Of a stretch of DNA of 16,092 nt, positions 6,302-12,922 are shown in pieces. Under the pieces are notes generated by a model that had not been told where the DNA came from, made no database searches, and was given only the letters and a program-made list of their open reading frames with translations. Made by a program: the position numbers and the translations under genes. This DNA is from CAYGYG01 sp964354155. Lineage in GTDB: Bacteria > Hydrothermota > Tepidihabitantia > SM23-42 > CAYGYG01. The stretch lies in the NCBI GenBank assembly GCA_964354155.1, contig CAYGYG010000044.1, positions 1 through 16,092 of the forward strand, read 5' to 3'. How positions within the stretch are numbered: position 1 is the stretch's first letter; each line of letters begins with the position of its first letter.

Positions 6302-6544
6302 ATGCCCGAACTGCCGGTTGTCTCTGGACAAAGTGTCGTTGAGGCCTTGAGAAAATTCGGCTACGAGAAAGCCGCCCAGAAGGGCAGCCATGCCAAGATG
6401 AAGAAGTTCTATGGCGCAACGAAACATATCATCGTCGTCCCGTTGCACAGAGAATTGGATCGGGGTACCCTCATGAGCATAATCAGGCGGCTGAGAGTGT
6501 ACATCCCGCAGGAGAAATTCCTTCAGGTTCTGCACAATATCTGA
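6302..6544 (+). CDS. hicA: HicA-like mRNA interferase toxin
   Basis: The protein has 80 residues from ATG 6302; a TTG at 6299 would add one. PVVSGQSVVEALRKFGYE, then KGSHAKMKK and the HIIVVPLHRELDRGTL.SI.R motif are diagnostic of the HicA/YcfA double-stranded-RNA-binding-like fold. The His in GSHAK is the conserved catalytic residue of the family, so the toxin appears intact. HicA cleaves mRNA in the cytoplasm and is held by HicB. The start codon lies 3 bases after the hicB stop with no separate Shine-Dalgarno, so translation is probably coupled. The order is antitoxin-toxin, the reverse of E. coli hicAB but common elsewhere. The C-terminus ends ...FLQVLHNI, a normal length. Confidence 0.9.
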   Translation: MPELPVVSGQSVVEALRKFGYEKAAQKGSHAKMKKFYGATKHIIVVPLHRELDRGTLMSIIRRLRVYIPQEKFLQVLHNI

Positions 6545-6571
6545 TCCGCAACCATCCGGCGGGCGCTCGAG

Positions 6572-6584
6572 GGCGCCTTGCGCC
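6572..6584. promoter_or_regulatory. Inverted repeat upstream of the SBBP A promoter
   Basis: GGCGC-CTT-GCGCC ends 11 bases before the -35 box. It lies 27 bases after the hicA stop codon and has no T-run after it, so it is not a terminator. An alternative overlapping pairing, GGCGC (6562-6566) with GCGCC (6573-6577), is mutually exclusive with it. Confidence 0.5.
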
Positions 6585-6595
6585 GATAATACCCC

Positions 6596-6623
6596 TTGAC
6601 ACACCGACCGGGCCATATATAAT
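6596..6623 (+). promoter_or_regulatory. Promoter of the SBBP A operon
   Basis: Perfect TTGACA (6596-6601) and perfect TATAAT (6618-6623) are separated by 16 bases. The predicted start is near 6630, leaving a leader of only about 10 bases that contains AAGG (6632-6635) as a weak ribosome binding site. Confidence 0.85.
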
Positions 6624-6631
6624 CCTTCCGC

Positions 6632-6704
6632 AAGGCAATATGATACGGATAGCGGTGGTGATGATTGTTCTGTTTTCCATTCTTCTGTCTGCTCAGGTCG
6701 ATAC
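6632..6704 (+). repeat. Leader plus signal-peptide module, copy 1 (SBBP A)
   Basis: These 73 bases, from the ribosome binding site through the signal peptide to the first mature codons, match 11328-11400 (SBBP B) with a single difference (6676 region, ttttcc versus tttccc). The propeller sequence just downstream is clearly diverged. Confidence 0.85.
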
Positions 6705-8298
6705 GGTTTGGACACGAAGATACAATGGGCCAGGCAACTATGAAGATATTCCTCATGCAATGGCGATTGATGATTCCGGTAATATTTTTGTGACAGGATA
6801 TAGCCACGGCTCTGGTACCTATATGGATTATGCTACAATTAAATACGATCCAGCAGGAAATGTAGTATGGATAGCAAGATATAACGACTCGCTAGATATG
6901 GCAGATGTAGCATATGCGTTAGTGCTTGATGATTCAGGTAATATATATGTAACTGGCACAAGTTATGGCACTTCAGTAACCTGGATGGATTTCTTTACAA
7001 TTAAATACAACGCCTTAGGAGAAACATTATGGACTCGAAGATATAATGGAACTGGAAATGATTATGATGCGGCGGGTTGTCTAGTACTCGACGATTCAGG
7101 CAACGTATATGTAGCAGGTATGAGCAGGGGACGTAGTACCTACGATGATATACTGATCATAAAATACAATTCCTCCGGTACTCAACGGTGGATAGCAAGA
7201 TACGACGGACTGGGACGCGGTAGCGACGGGCCTAGTGGCCTGGTCGTGGACGACTCCGGCTATGTCTACGTAACAGGATCAAGTGATGTCGATACAAGCA
7301 TGTGGACAAACTACGACTATACGATAATCAAGTATAACCCCTCAGGAACTCAGCAGTGGGTTAGGAGTTACAACGGTCCCGCAAACCAGAATGATCAGTC
7401 GACCGGCATTGTGACTGATGGCAATCGTAACGTCTACGTGACGGGTTCGAGCGACTTTGATCCCCGTCCTGACAGTGTGAACTATGATTACATAACTATT
7501 AAGTATACCGCCGCAGGAATTCAACAGTGGGTCGCAAGATATAACGGGACGGGGCGTTACATAGACCAGGCAAACAGAATACTGATCGATGATTCAGCTA
7601 ACATTTATGTGACCGGAGCAAGTTTCGGCCCCGGGACATACGAAGATTTCGCGACAATCAAGTATGATTCATCCGGTGCTCAAAAATGGGTTGCGAGATA
7701 CAATAATAGTACTGCGAATTACATAGATAGGCCACACGGGATGACACTTGACAAATTAGGCAATGTCTATGTAACAGGTGCAACCCATGGCGGTCATGAT
7801 GATGACTACGTAACAGTTAAATATAATCCCTTTGGCATTGAACAATGGGTTGTATTTTATGACGGACCAGCACATTGGTATGATGATGCATTTGACATAC
7901 AAGTCGATAACTTAGGTTACGTATATGTTACAGGATCAAGCGTTGGTGCAGATGACGATTATTTCACAATTAAGTATTGCCAAACCACTGGAATTAAAGA
8001 AACAACAGAACAAATGCCGCGCAAAAGATGTGAAATAAGAGTTTCGCCCAATCCCTTCCGTAATGCAACGTGTATTGAATTCAAAATGTCAAATGCCAAA
8101 TATCAAATGAAATTGGCAATATTCGATGTAAGTGGTAGATTGGTTCGACAATTCGACTATAAGTCCATAAGACAATCAGACTACATCGTCTGGGATGGTG
8201 CCGACGATGCCGGCAAGCAACTCCCGCCCGGCGTCTATTTTGTGCGACTCAAGTCCAACTCATCATCCTGCACCTCAAAGATCGTGTTGCTTCAGTAG
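6640..8298 (+). CDS. SBBP-type 8-blade propeller, T9SS-sorted (A)
   Basis: The protein has 552 residues, with signal peptide MIRIAVVMIVLFSILLSA (cleavage near residue 18). Eight tandem units of about 52-57 residues follow, each like VWTRRYNGPGN, then D..A.A..DDSGN.YVTG.S and DYATIKY...G. This is the SBBP (seven-bladed beta-propeller-type) repeat. The C-terminal ~90 residues form a FlgD-like T9SS type A domain: RVSPNPFRN, LAIFDVSGRLV, IVWDGADDAGKQLPPGVYFVRLKS, KIVLLQ. The protein is predicted to be exported and surface-attached or released. No enzyme motif is seen; a binding role is inference. The coding sequence looks more AT-rich than SBBP B, despite their nearly identical signal-peptide DNA. 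It is the first gene of an operon with the PrcB-like lipoprotein (14-base gap) and the Cys-rich protein. Confidence 0.9.
   Translation: MIRIAVVMIVLFSILLSAQVDTVWTRRYNGPGNYEDIPHAMAIDDSGNIFVTGYSHGSGTYMDYATIKYDPAGNVVWIARYNDSLDMADVAYALVLDDSGNIYVTGTSYGTSVTWMDFFTIKYNALGETLWTRRYNGTGNDYDAAGCLVLDDSGNVYVAGMSRGRSTYDDILIIKYNSSGTQRWIARYDGLGRGSDGPSGLVVDDSGYVYVTGSSDVDTSMWTNYDYTIIKYNPSGTQQWVRSYNGPANQNDQSTGIVTDGNRNVYVTGSSDFDPRPDSVNYDYITIKYTAAGIQQWVARYNGTGRYIDQANRILIDDSANIYVTGASFGPGTYEDFATIKYDSSGAQKWVARYNNSTANYIDRPHGMTLDKLGNVYVTGATHGGHDDDYVTVKYNPFGIEQWVVFYDGPAHWYDDAFDIQVDNLGYVYVTGSSVGADDDYFTIKYCQTTGIKETTEQMPRKRCEIRVSPNPFRNATCIEFKMSNAKYQMKLAIFDVSGRLVRQFDYKSIRQSDYIVWDGADDAGKQLPPGVYFVRLKSNSSSCTSKIVLLQ
8086..8112. 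repeat. ATGTCAAATGCC-type short repeat inside the SBBP A sorting domain
   Basis: ATGTCAAATGCC, AAATATCAAATG and AAA form a degenerate 9-base repeat. It encodes MSNAKYQMK between two strands of the T9SS domain. It resembles the linker-coding repeat at 3811-3843 read on the opposite strand. Confidence 0.5.
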
Positions 8299-8415
8299 CC
8301 AGACATACAACCATGAGGGATCGCGTTTTCACGCCCACTCCTCTGCTGACGATCTGCGCCTTGTCGATTTTGCTCTGCCTCTCCTGCGAACTTCTCAAGC
8401 CCGGTGAGCCGATCG
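8285..8415 (+). repeat. 131-bp near-identical segment, copy 1 (SBBP A end to PrcB signal peptide)
   Basis: The segment covers the last SBBP codons, stop codon, 14-base gap and the whole signal sequence of the PrcB-like gene. It matches 14642-14772 with about four differences. Beyond 8415 the two genes diverge. Confidence 0.85.
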
Positions 8416-8810
8416 AGTTCACGACGGTCGACGACTACTACGGACTCAGACTTCCTGATCGGGCCAACTGCGTCATACAGGACAGCGTCTCCCTCGGGTA
8501 CTTCTGGAAAGAGTACTGCCCCGATACCATTGTGACGCCCCTGCGTCCACCGCACATTGACTTCAGTACCCGGACTCTGATTTGCGTATTCATGGGGACC
8601 TGCCCGAGCAGCGGTTACTCGACGATCATTTTCGAAGTCAGGCATTTCGGCGATGAGATAGTCGTCTCGATTGCCGAACACGGCCCAGGACCGGGCGACG
8701 TTGTGGCCGCAATACTCACCCATCCCCAACATCTCGTCACCATCCCGAAGACTAATCTGCCGATCGGATTCACATACGACAAGATGGTTGCCGACGGTAA
8801 TCTCGACTGA
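8313..8810 (+). CDS. PrcB-like (PrcB_C domain) lipoprotein, copy 1
   Basis: The protein has 165 residues. The N-terminus has a basic start (MRDR), hydrophobic core LLTICALSILLCLSC and a Cys at residue 25, followed by ELLKPGEP. This suggests a lipoprotein, though the lipobox LCLSC is not ideal at -3. The C-terminal half (about residues 88-150) reads LICVFMGTCPSSGYSTIIFEV, then DEIVVSIAEHGPGPGDVV and THPQHLVTIPK. This is the PrcB_C pattern (hydrophobic strand, G..P..GY, P.G..V....HP.H...IP). The PrcB family takes its name from the protease-complex protein PrcB of Treponema denticola. The molecular role here is not known; a partner of the upstream secreted propeller is inference. There is no Shine-Dalgarno before ATG 8313. 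The SBBP A stop is 14 bases upstream, so reinitiation or coupling is likely. Paralogue at 14670-15140. Confidence 0.8.
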   Translation: MRDRVFTPTPLLTICALSILLCLSCELLKPGEPIEFTTVDDYYGLRLPDRANCVIQDSVSLGYFWKEYCPDTIVTPLRPPHIDFSTRTLICVFMGTCPSSGYSTIIFEVRHFGDEIVVSIAEHGPGPGDVVAAILTHPQHLVTIPKTNLPIGFTYDKMVADGNLD

Positions 8811-9079
8811 TGAGTCCCGCAAGGCCTGTCGCCGTTCTCCTCTTTGCCGGCTTACTGGTTGCCCTGCCAATCTCGTGTACGCGGGGCGGGTGGCTCGACG
8901 ATGGCAACACGTACCTGTGCCCCTCCTGCCAAGAAAAAGCATATCTGTGCGTGTGCGGTGAGTGCAAGATTTGTCATGATGGTACTCCATACGATGCCTA
9001 CAAGTATTGCTATGATTGCGCCAAAGAGCTCCGCTGCTGTCAGCGCTGCGGGATCCCACGATTTCTCTGTTTACCTTGA
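8810..9079 (+). CDS. Small Cys-rich exported protein, putative metal-binding lipoprotein
   Basis: The protein has 89 residues. ATG 8810 overlaps the PrcB stop (TGATG), so it is translationally coupled. The N-terminus MSPARPVAVLLFAGLLVALPISC is a signal peptide, with Cys at residue 23 as a possible lipid-attachment site (lipobox PISC is weak at -3). The mature part carries many Cys pairs: CPSC, CVCGECKIC, CYDC, CCQRC and a last FLCLP. Spaced CxxC pairs look like zinc-ribbon or rubredoxin-like knuckles, or a disulfide-rich fold outside the cytoplasm. I do not recognise the family. The second SBBP-PrcB cassette (14670-15140) has no counterpart after its PrcB gene. A large leftward open frame covers this region (9110-8292), but it has no family features, while this frame has coupling, a signal peptide and patterned Cys. 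Confidence 0.7.
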   Translation: MSPARPVAVLLFAGLLVALPISCTRGGWLDDGNTYLCPSCQEKAYLCVCGECKICHDGTPYDAYKYCYDCAKELRCCQRCGIPRFLCLP

Positions 9080-9542
9080 TCTGACGCGTTTCCAAGGGGA
9101 TTGAAATCATCGTCTGTTCTATTTCTTAGCGTGTATCGCGTATCCAGGATCGAGTATCGCTCTTGTGATCCGTCTGCATCCGCAACTCTCCGTCTGAATC
9201 ACGCCGAAACCAGACCGGCATTGACGAAGCGTAATTCGGAAAACTACTAGCCGACCGGTAGTCCATCCAACTTCATCACTGGTTCAACTGATTCTTGCTG
9301 ATCTTCTGATCCGCCGATATCCTGCCCCGTAGAATTGCCACCGTATCACCAAGGTGCTGACCGCGTACGACGAACACGCACGACGAGCACCCGTGGCTTC
9401 AGATAAACTCGGGCGATTATTCAACGGGGCCTGCCCCGTAGGACCATAGGATAGATGCAGCGATACCATGATTTCCAGATCACCTGACATCCTTCTCCCA
9501 ACCGGCCTGACCCGTCAACACGGGTCCTGCCTCCTTTTTCCC
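9080..9542. other. 463-base convergent gap without a gene
   Basis: It lies between convergent genes. It holds degenerate short repeats (CGTGTATCGCGTATC, then GATCGAGTATCGC, 9132-9162; ACGACGAACACGC and ACGACGAGCAC, 9366-9390). It has two inverted repeats, ACGGGG-CCTG-CCCCGT (9424-9439) and GACCCGT-CAAC-ACGGGTC (9509-9526). It also carries the recurring GCCTGACCCG motif (9505-9514). A T5 run at 9534-9538 follows the second hairpin by 7 bases on the plus strand, so terminator activity is possible but weakly supported. Open frames here are short and featureless. Confidence 0.6.
9509..9526 (+). terminator. Weak terminator candidate between convergent genes
   Basis: GACCCGT-CAAC-ACGGGTC is a perfect 7-bp stem with a 4-base loop. 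It is followed by CTGCCTCC and then TTTTT. The distance to the T-run is longer than in classic intrinsic terminators, so this is tentative. Confidence 0.25.
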
Positions 9543-10961
9543 CTATTCTGTAATTACCACCTTAGTTGTAATCCTTTTTCCATCAATCTCTAAACTTACA
9601 AAGTAAATCCCCGCGGATAACCCATCCCCTATCAAGAGGCTATGTCTCCCCTTCTCCCGCCTTCCTTCGTAGCGCCTTTGAACAATTCTACCTGAAGCGT
9701 CGTAAAGCTTCATCCTTATTTCAGATGCGTCTTTTAGCGAATAATCAATCGCTATCGTATTCCGGCTGGGATTAGGAGATATTTTAACTTCGGCAAGTTC
9801 TGGCATTGACTTTGTTTCCGCTTCAATATTCAGATAAAAACTATTATAACTTCCGTAGATATCCCAATCACCATTTCGATTTGTCTGCCAGATTGCCCAA
9901 GTGTAGAAAAAAACTCCGTCAAAATTCATACTGACAACCGCCGAATCATCTTCAGCCGGATTTGTATCAACCGGGGTCGGGAACGTACTAAAAAAGTAGC
10001 AGGAATAGATATCTTTATTGCCGTTGCGACAAGATGTCCATAATATCGTAAATGGATCGAATTTTGAAGTTGATCCAAAATTGACACCGGTTGGATTAAA
10101 ATCTGATGAATCGTGAGTGGTGAGGCGATAATAAGACGGCATTAGATCGTATTCGGTTCTTGAGATCTCAAAATTCCCATGGCGGTTATTATACCAGACT
10201 ACCCAAACTCCCTTATAGGGCTCACCTGATATAATTCTGGGTCTTGCATCAACATAAATATCATTTGTGATTGCCGTTGGACTACTCCACCTTCCTAGAT
10301 AATATTCACTAAAATATATGTTATTACTTTTCTCCCAAACAAGAAAAGGCTTCCTCCTACGAAGACTAAAATCGTGGTTGATGTTAGACTGATTACTATC
10401 CCATGTTGCCGGTAGCACCGGTGACCAGTTAAGACCATCATAGTATCTGGTATGGATATTCATGCCTTCCCCATACGGCGCCAACCATGCAACCCAGACC
10501 AAATTATTACTATCACAAATGATTACTGGTTCTTTATCATTACGCAGGTCAACAGCAGAAGCCCGTATCGGCGCTGACCATCCGTTTACTGAATCACCAT
10601 AACTTACAAAGACATTTATTTCGTTAAGAGTGTCAGTCTTTTGAAATGCACACCACCAGCGGCCGCGCGCCGAATCATATGCAACCGAGGGATTCATCTC
10701 GTTAACCGACGTTGTCGCCACTGGTATCATTCTTGACCAGAATCTCCCTCTATAATTGAATCTTGAATAGATATCCCAGTTTCCGTTAATATATGCCTGC
10801 CAGACCAGGCAAAAGGGATAATACCAGAGCATACCAGTGGGGGAACGATAAAAAGAAACTGCGGGATTGACATCCTGACATGATTGCGGTGACAAATTTA
10901 TTGGCGGCGACCAAGCATAGATCAACGCTGATAACAAAAATAACAATGAGATACATTTCAT
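9543..10961 (-). CDS. Exported sialidase/TolB-like propeller protein with T9SS sorting domain
   Basis: The protein has 472 residues. ATG 10961 follows AGGAAG (10972-10967) at 5 bases. The signal peptide is MKCISLLFLLSALIYA (cleavage near residue 16). The body (about 17-385) shows repeated propeller-type signatures: NPAVSF, NGNWDIYSRF, NPSVAYD, VWVAWL, ARPRII, GVWVVWYNNRHGNFEISR, NGNKDIYSCY and NGDWDIYGSY. The recurring W...NGN.DIY motif is typical of TolB-like and sialidase-fold propellers in this kind of genome. No sialidase arginine triad is obvious, so I do not claim enzyme activity. The C-terminal ~75 residues form a T9SS type A domain (KISPNPSRN, KLYDASGRIV, GLSAGIYFVSLE, TTKVVITE). Composition appears more AT-rich than the neighbouring leftward genes. 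It has its own strong promoter and no operon partner in the window. Confidence 0.85.
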   Translation of the reverse strand: MKCISLLFLLSALIYAWSPPINLSPQSCQDVNPAVSFYRSPTGMLWYYPFCLVWQAYINGNWDIYSRFNYRGRFWSRMIPVATTSVNEMNPSVAYDSARGRWWCAFQKTDTLNEINVFVSYGDSVNGWSAPIRASAVDLRNDKEPVIICDSNNLVWVAWLAPYGEGMNIHTRYYDGLNWSPVLPATWDSNQSNINHDFSLRRRKPFLVWEKSNNIYFSEYYLGRWSSPTAITNDIYVDARPRIISGEPYKGVWVVWYNNRHGNFEISRTEYDLMPSYYRLTTHDSSDFNPTGVNFGSTSKFDPFTILWTSCRNGNKDIYSCYFFSTFPTPVDTNPAEDDSAVVSMNFDGVFFYTWAIWQTNRNGDWDIYGSYNSFYLNIEAETKSMPELAEVKISPNPSRNTIAIDYSLKDASEIRMKLYDASGRIVQRRYEGRREKGRHSLLIGDGLSAGIYFVSLEIDGKRITTKVVITE

Positions 10962-10982
10962 ATAAACTTCCTAGCTCACAAA

Positions 10983-11010
10983 ATTATAGCAAAATTTCAT
11001 TGTTTGTCAA
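10983..11010 (-). promoter_or_regulatory. Promoter of the 9543-10961 propeller gene
   Basis: On the minus strand, perfect TTGACA (11010-11005) and perfect TATAAT (10988-10983) are separated by 16 bases. The predicted leader is about 15 bases and contains the AGGAAG ribosome binding site. Confidence 0.88.
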
Positions 11011-11064
11011 TGATTTTCTCATTCATTCTCTGGTGCGAGATCTTAGCGCCCGCTGAGAATTTTT

Positions 11065-11096
11065 CTAACGGGGCAAATCACCGCCTGCTCCGTTAG
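11065..11096. repeat. Foldback of the CTAACGGGG repeat
   Basis: CTAACGGGGCA (11065-11075) pairs with TGCTCCGTTAG (11086-11096) over 11 positions, with one G-T wobble and a 10-base loop. The left arm is the same repeat found at 6010-6024 and 11207-11221. Confidence 0.6.
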
Positions 11097-11251
11097 ATGT
11101 GAACGAAAGTTGTTACCTGCTTGCAGAAGTTTGACACCGGATAGACAGCAGCCGGGACATGAATATCACAAATGTCAGGCCTGACCCCGCGAGGCGGGGC
11201 CGATTTCTAACGGGGTAAATCGAACGCCCCCATCTCCGCAATCTGCCTTGC

Positions 11252-11281
11252 CATCACTGTAATCGACGGTGCTCTGCACCG
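11252..11281. promoter_or_regulatory. CATCACTGTAATC plus inverted repeat upstream of the SBBP B promoter
   Basis: The dispersed repeat CATCACTGTAATC (11252-11264) is followed by the perfect 6-bp dyad CGGTGC-TCT-GCACCG (11267-11281). The dyad ends 10 bases before the -35 box. Compared with the hicBA dyad, the arms differ at one position per arm in a compensating way (GGCGC/GCGCC versus GGTGC/GCACC). Confidence 0.6.
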
Positions 11282-11291
11282 AAATCGCCCC

Positions 11292-11319
11292 TTGACATCC
11301 TTCGCGGCTCGTATATAAT
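11292..11319 (+). promoter_or_regulatory. Promoter of the SBBP B-SBBP C-PrcB operon
   Basis: Perfect TTGACA (11292-11297) and perfect TATAAT (11314-11319) are separated by 16 bases. Predicted transcription starts near 11326, so the GGAAGG ribosome binding site (11326-11331) sits at the very 5' end of a leader of about 10 bases. Confidence 0.88.
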
Positions 11320-11327
11320 TCTCGCGG

Positions 11328-11400
11328 AAGGCAATATGATACGGATAGCGGTGGTGATGATTGTTCTGTTTCCCATTCTTCTGTCTGCTCAGGTCGATAC
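11328..11400 (+). repeat. Leader plus signal-peptide module, copy 2 (SBBP B)
   Basis: This is the 73-base counterpart of 6632-6704, with one difference. The identity ends at the first mature codons, where the two propellers become clearly different. Confidence 0.85.
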
Positions 11401-12922
11401 CGCGTGGGTAAGACGATACGATGGGTCAAGTCATTATAATGACAATGCAAATGCCCTGGCTTTGGATAGTGCTGGAAACGCCTATGTAACAGGCGGGGCC
11501 GACCTCATTGCTCCTCTTAACCATTCATATCTGACTATCAAGTACAACCCGTCCGGTGACACGCAGTGGACAAGGGCATGGGGCGGGGGCGACCGGACAT
11601 CATGGTGGGGCTGTTGTATCGAAGTTGACCTCAACGGGAACATAGTAGTGGCAGGTAAAAGAAAACGCTGGGTGGGTGTAGAGTATGCCGTTGACATTTG
11701 TACGATCACGTATGCACCAAATGGCAGCACGAACTGGTCCCAGGGACACAGCGGCACGCTCAACTATGACGGTTGGCCGGTTTCCCTTGCGGTGGGCCGG
11801 ATCGGCGACGTCCACGTCGCTGCCACATACGGCTACCTTACGCAGTACCTGACTATTAAGTATAGCCCTCAAGGTGGCGGACTGTGGGCCAGGATGTTTG
11901 GTAGCTATGACTACGGAACCAGTTCCCTTGCCGCGGACAGCCTGGGGAACGTCTATGTCACCGGCAGCAATTCGGGTTACAATATATGGACCCTTAAATA
12001 CAACTCCGTGGGAGATACTATATGGGCGAGAAGATACGGTCCTGCTTCCAGTTATGCCCTCGCGCTCGACGCCGCAGGTTACATCTATGTTGCGGGCACA
12101 AGCGGTGGTGACTACGCAACCATCAAGTACAATTCCTCAGGCGATACCCTGTGGGTGCGGCACTATGATGGCACCGGTAACAGAACAGATGTCGCCAAGT
12201 GCGTCGCAGTCGACGGCGCCGGCAATGTCTATGTAACCGGCACAAGCCAGGATTCGAGCAGCCAATACGACTTCGCTACGATTAAATATAGTTCCGACGG
12301 AGTCGAGCAGTGGGTCAGACGATGCCCCGGCACATACGGCGGTCCAGCTGACATCGCCCTTGACAACGCGGCCAATGTCTATGTTACAGGCAGTATATCT
12401 ACCGGCAGCACCACCGACTACATAACCATCAAATATGACTCAGCGGGTACCCTGCAATGGTCCATTCAGTATGACGGGCCGGCCGGCGGCAACGACAATG
12501 CTCGCGCCATTGAGGTTGACGGTACGGGTAATGTATACGTGACAGGTGAAAGCTATGGTATTGGGACTTATCAGGATTATGCCACGATAAAGTATGTTCA
12601 GACCGGCGGCATCGAGGAAAACAGTTCGGTTCGGCCGAGTGCGCGATCGATTTTCATCAAACCACTCGCTAACCCGACCCGCAAGCCGGTCTTTCTTTAC
12701 AATCTGCCCTATGGCAATTCTCAAGCCACTATCACCATTTATGATTGTCTGGGCAATATCGTCAAAACTGTTCAATTGAGCAATTCAACAAGTGAAGGAA
12801 TGTTTATTTGGAACAAATGCGACCGGGCGGGAAAGAAGATTTCTTCTGGTGTTTATTTTGTTCAAATCAAATTCGGCTCATTTTCTCAAACGACAAAAAT
12901 CTTGCTAGTGGAGTGCAGATGA
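11336..12922 (+). CDS. SBBP-type 8-blade propeller, T9SS-sorted (B)
   Basis: The protein has 528 residues. ATG 11336 lies 4 bases after GGAAGG. Signal peptide MIRIAVVMIVLFPILLSA differs from SBBP A by one residue. Eight SBBP units of uneven length (about 43-56 residues) follow. Units 2-5 are strongly diverged or shortened (WTRAWGGGDRTSWWGCC; NWSQGHSGTLNYDG), while units 1, 6 and 8 keep the canonical W.R.YDG, GN.YVTG and DYATIKY motifs. The C-terminal ~95 residues form a T9SS type A domain with an atypical start (KPLANPTRKPVF) and then ITIYDCLGNIVKTV, FIWNKCDRAGKKISSGVYFVQIK and KILLVECR. It is exported and its ligand is unknown. It overlaps SBBP C by ATGA and begins the operon. The sorting-domain DNA is partly identical to that of SBBP C. 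Confidence 0.9.
   Translation: MIRIAVVMIVLFPILLSAQVDTAWVRRYDGSSHYNDNANALALDSAGNAYVTGGADLIAPLNHSYLTIKYNPSGDTQWTRAWGGGDRTSWWGCCIEVDLNGNIVVAGKRKRWVGVEYAVDICTITYAPNGSTNWSQGHSGTLNYDGWPVSLAVGRIGDVHVAATYGYLTQYLTIKYSPQGGGLWARMFGSYDYGTSSLAADSLGNVYVTGSNSGYNIWTLKYNSVGDTIWARRYGPASSYALALDAAGYIYVAGTSGGDYATIKYNSSGDTLWVRHYDGTGNRTDVAKCVAVDGAGNVYVTGTSQDSSSQYDFATIKYSSDGVEQWVRRCPGTYGGPADIALDNAANVYVTGSISTGSTTDYITIKYDSAGTLQWSIQYDGPAGGNDNARAIEVDGTGNVYVTGESYGIGTYQDYATIKYVQTGGIEENSSVRPSARSIFIKPLANPTRKPVFLYNLPYGNSQATITIYDCLGNIVKTVQLSNSTSEGMFIWNKCDRAGKKISSGVYFVQIKFGSFSQTTKILLVECR
12671..12862 (+). repeat. 192-bp perfect repeat in the sorting domains, copy 1 (copy 2 at 14410-14601)
   Basis: By eye, 12671-12862 and 14410-14601 are identical over 192 bases (offset 1739). 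They code TRKPVFLYNLPYGN, through CLGNIV, to SGVYFV. Similarity stops sharply at 12863/14602, and the upstream propellers are diverged. This pattern fits recent gene conversion or recombination rather than plain old duplication. Confidence 0.88.

Larger units (their letters stand above)
11011..11291. other. Divergent gap packed with short repeats
   Basis: It lies between a leftward and a rightward promoter. In order it holds an 11-bp imperfect foldback (11065-11096), the TGTTACCTGCTTGCAGA repeat (11111-11127), and a perfect 12-base palindrome GTCAGGCCTGAC (11174-11185). Next come a hairpin CCCCGC-GAG-GCGGGG that overlaps it by one base (11185-11199) and CTAACGGGGTAAATC (11207-11221). Last are CATCACTGTAATC (11252-11264) and the dyad CGGTGC-TCT-GCACCG (11267-11281). 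No gene is supported. Confidence 0.7.

Noticed and set aside
8292..9110. Leftward 272-codon open frame
   Set aside because: It runs opposite to the PrcB-like and Cys-rich genes, which have signal peptides, family motifs and coupling. The antisense peptide has no domain pattern.
12808..12918. Upstream extension of SBBP C
   Set aside because: It lies inside the SBBP B sorting domain. The ATG at 12919 has a Shine-Dalgarno and a proper signal peptide.
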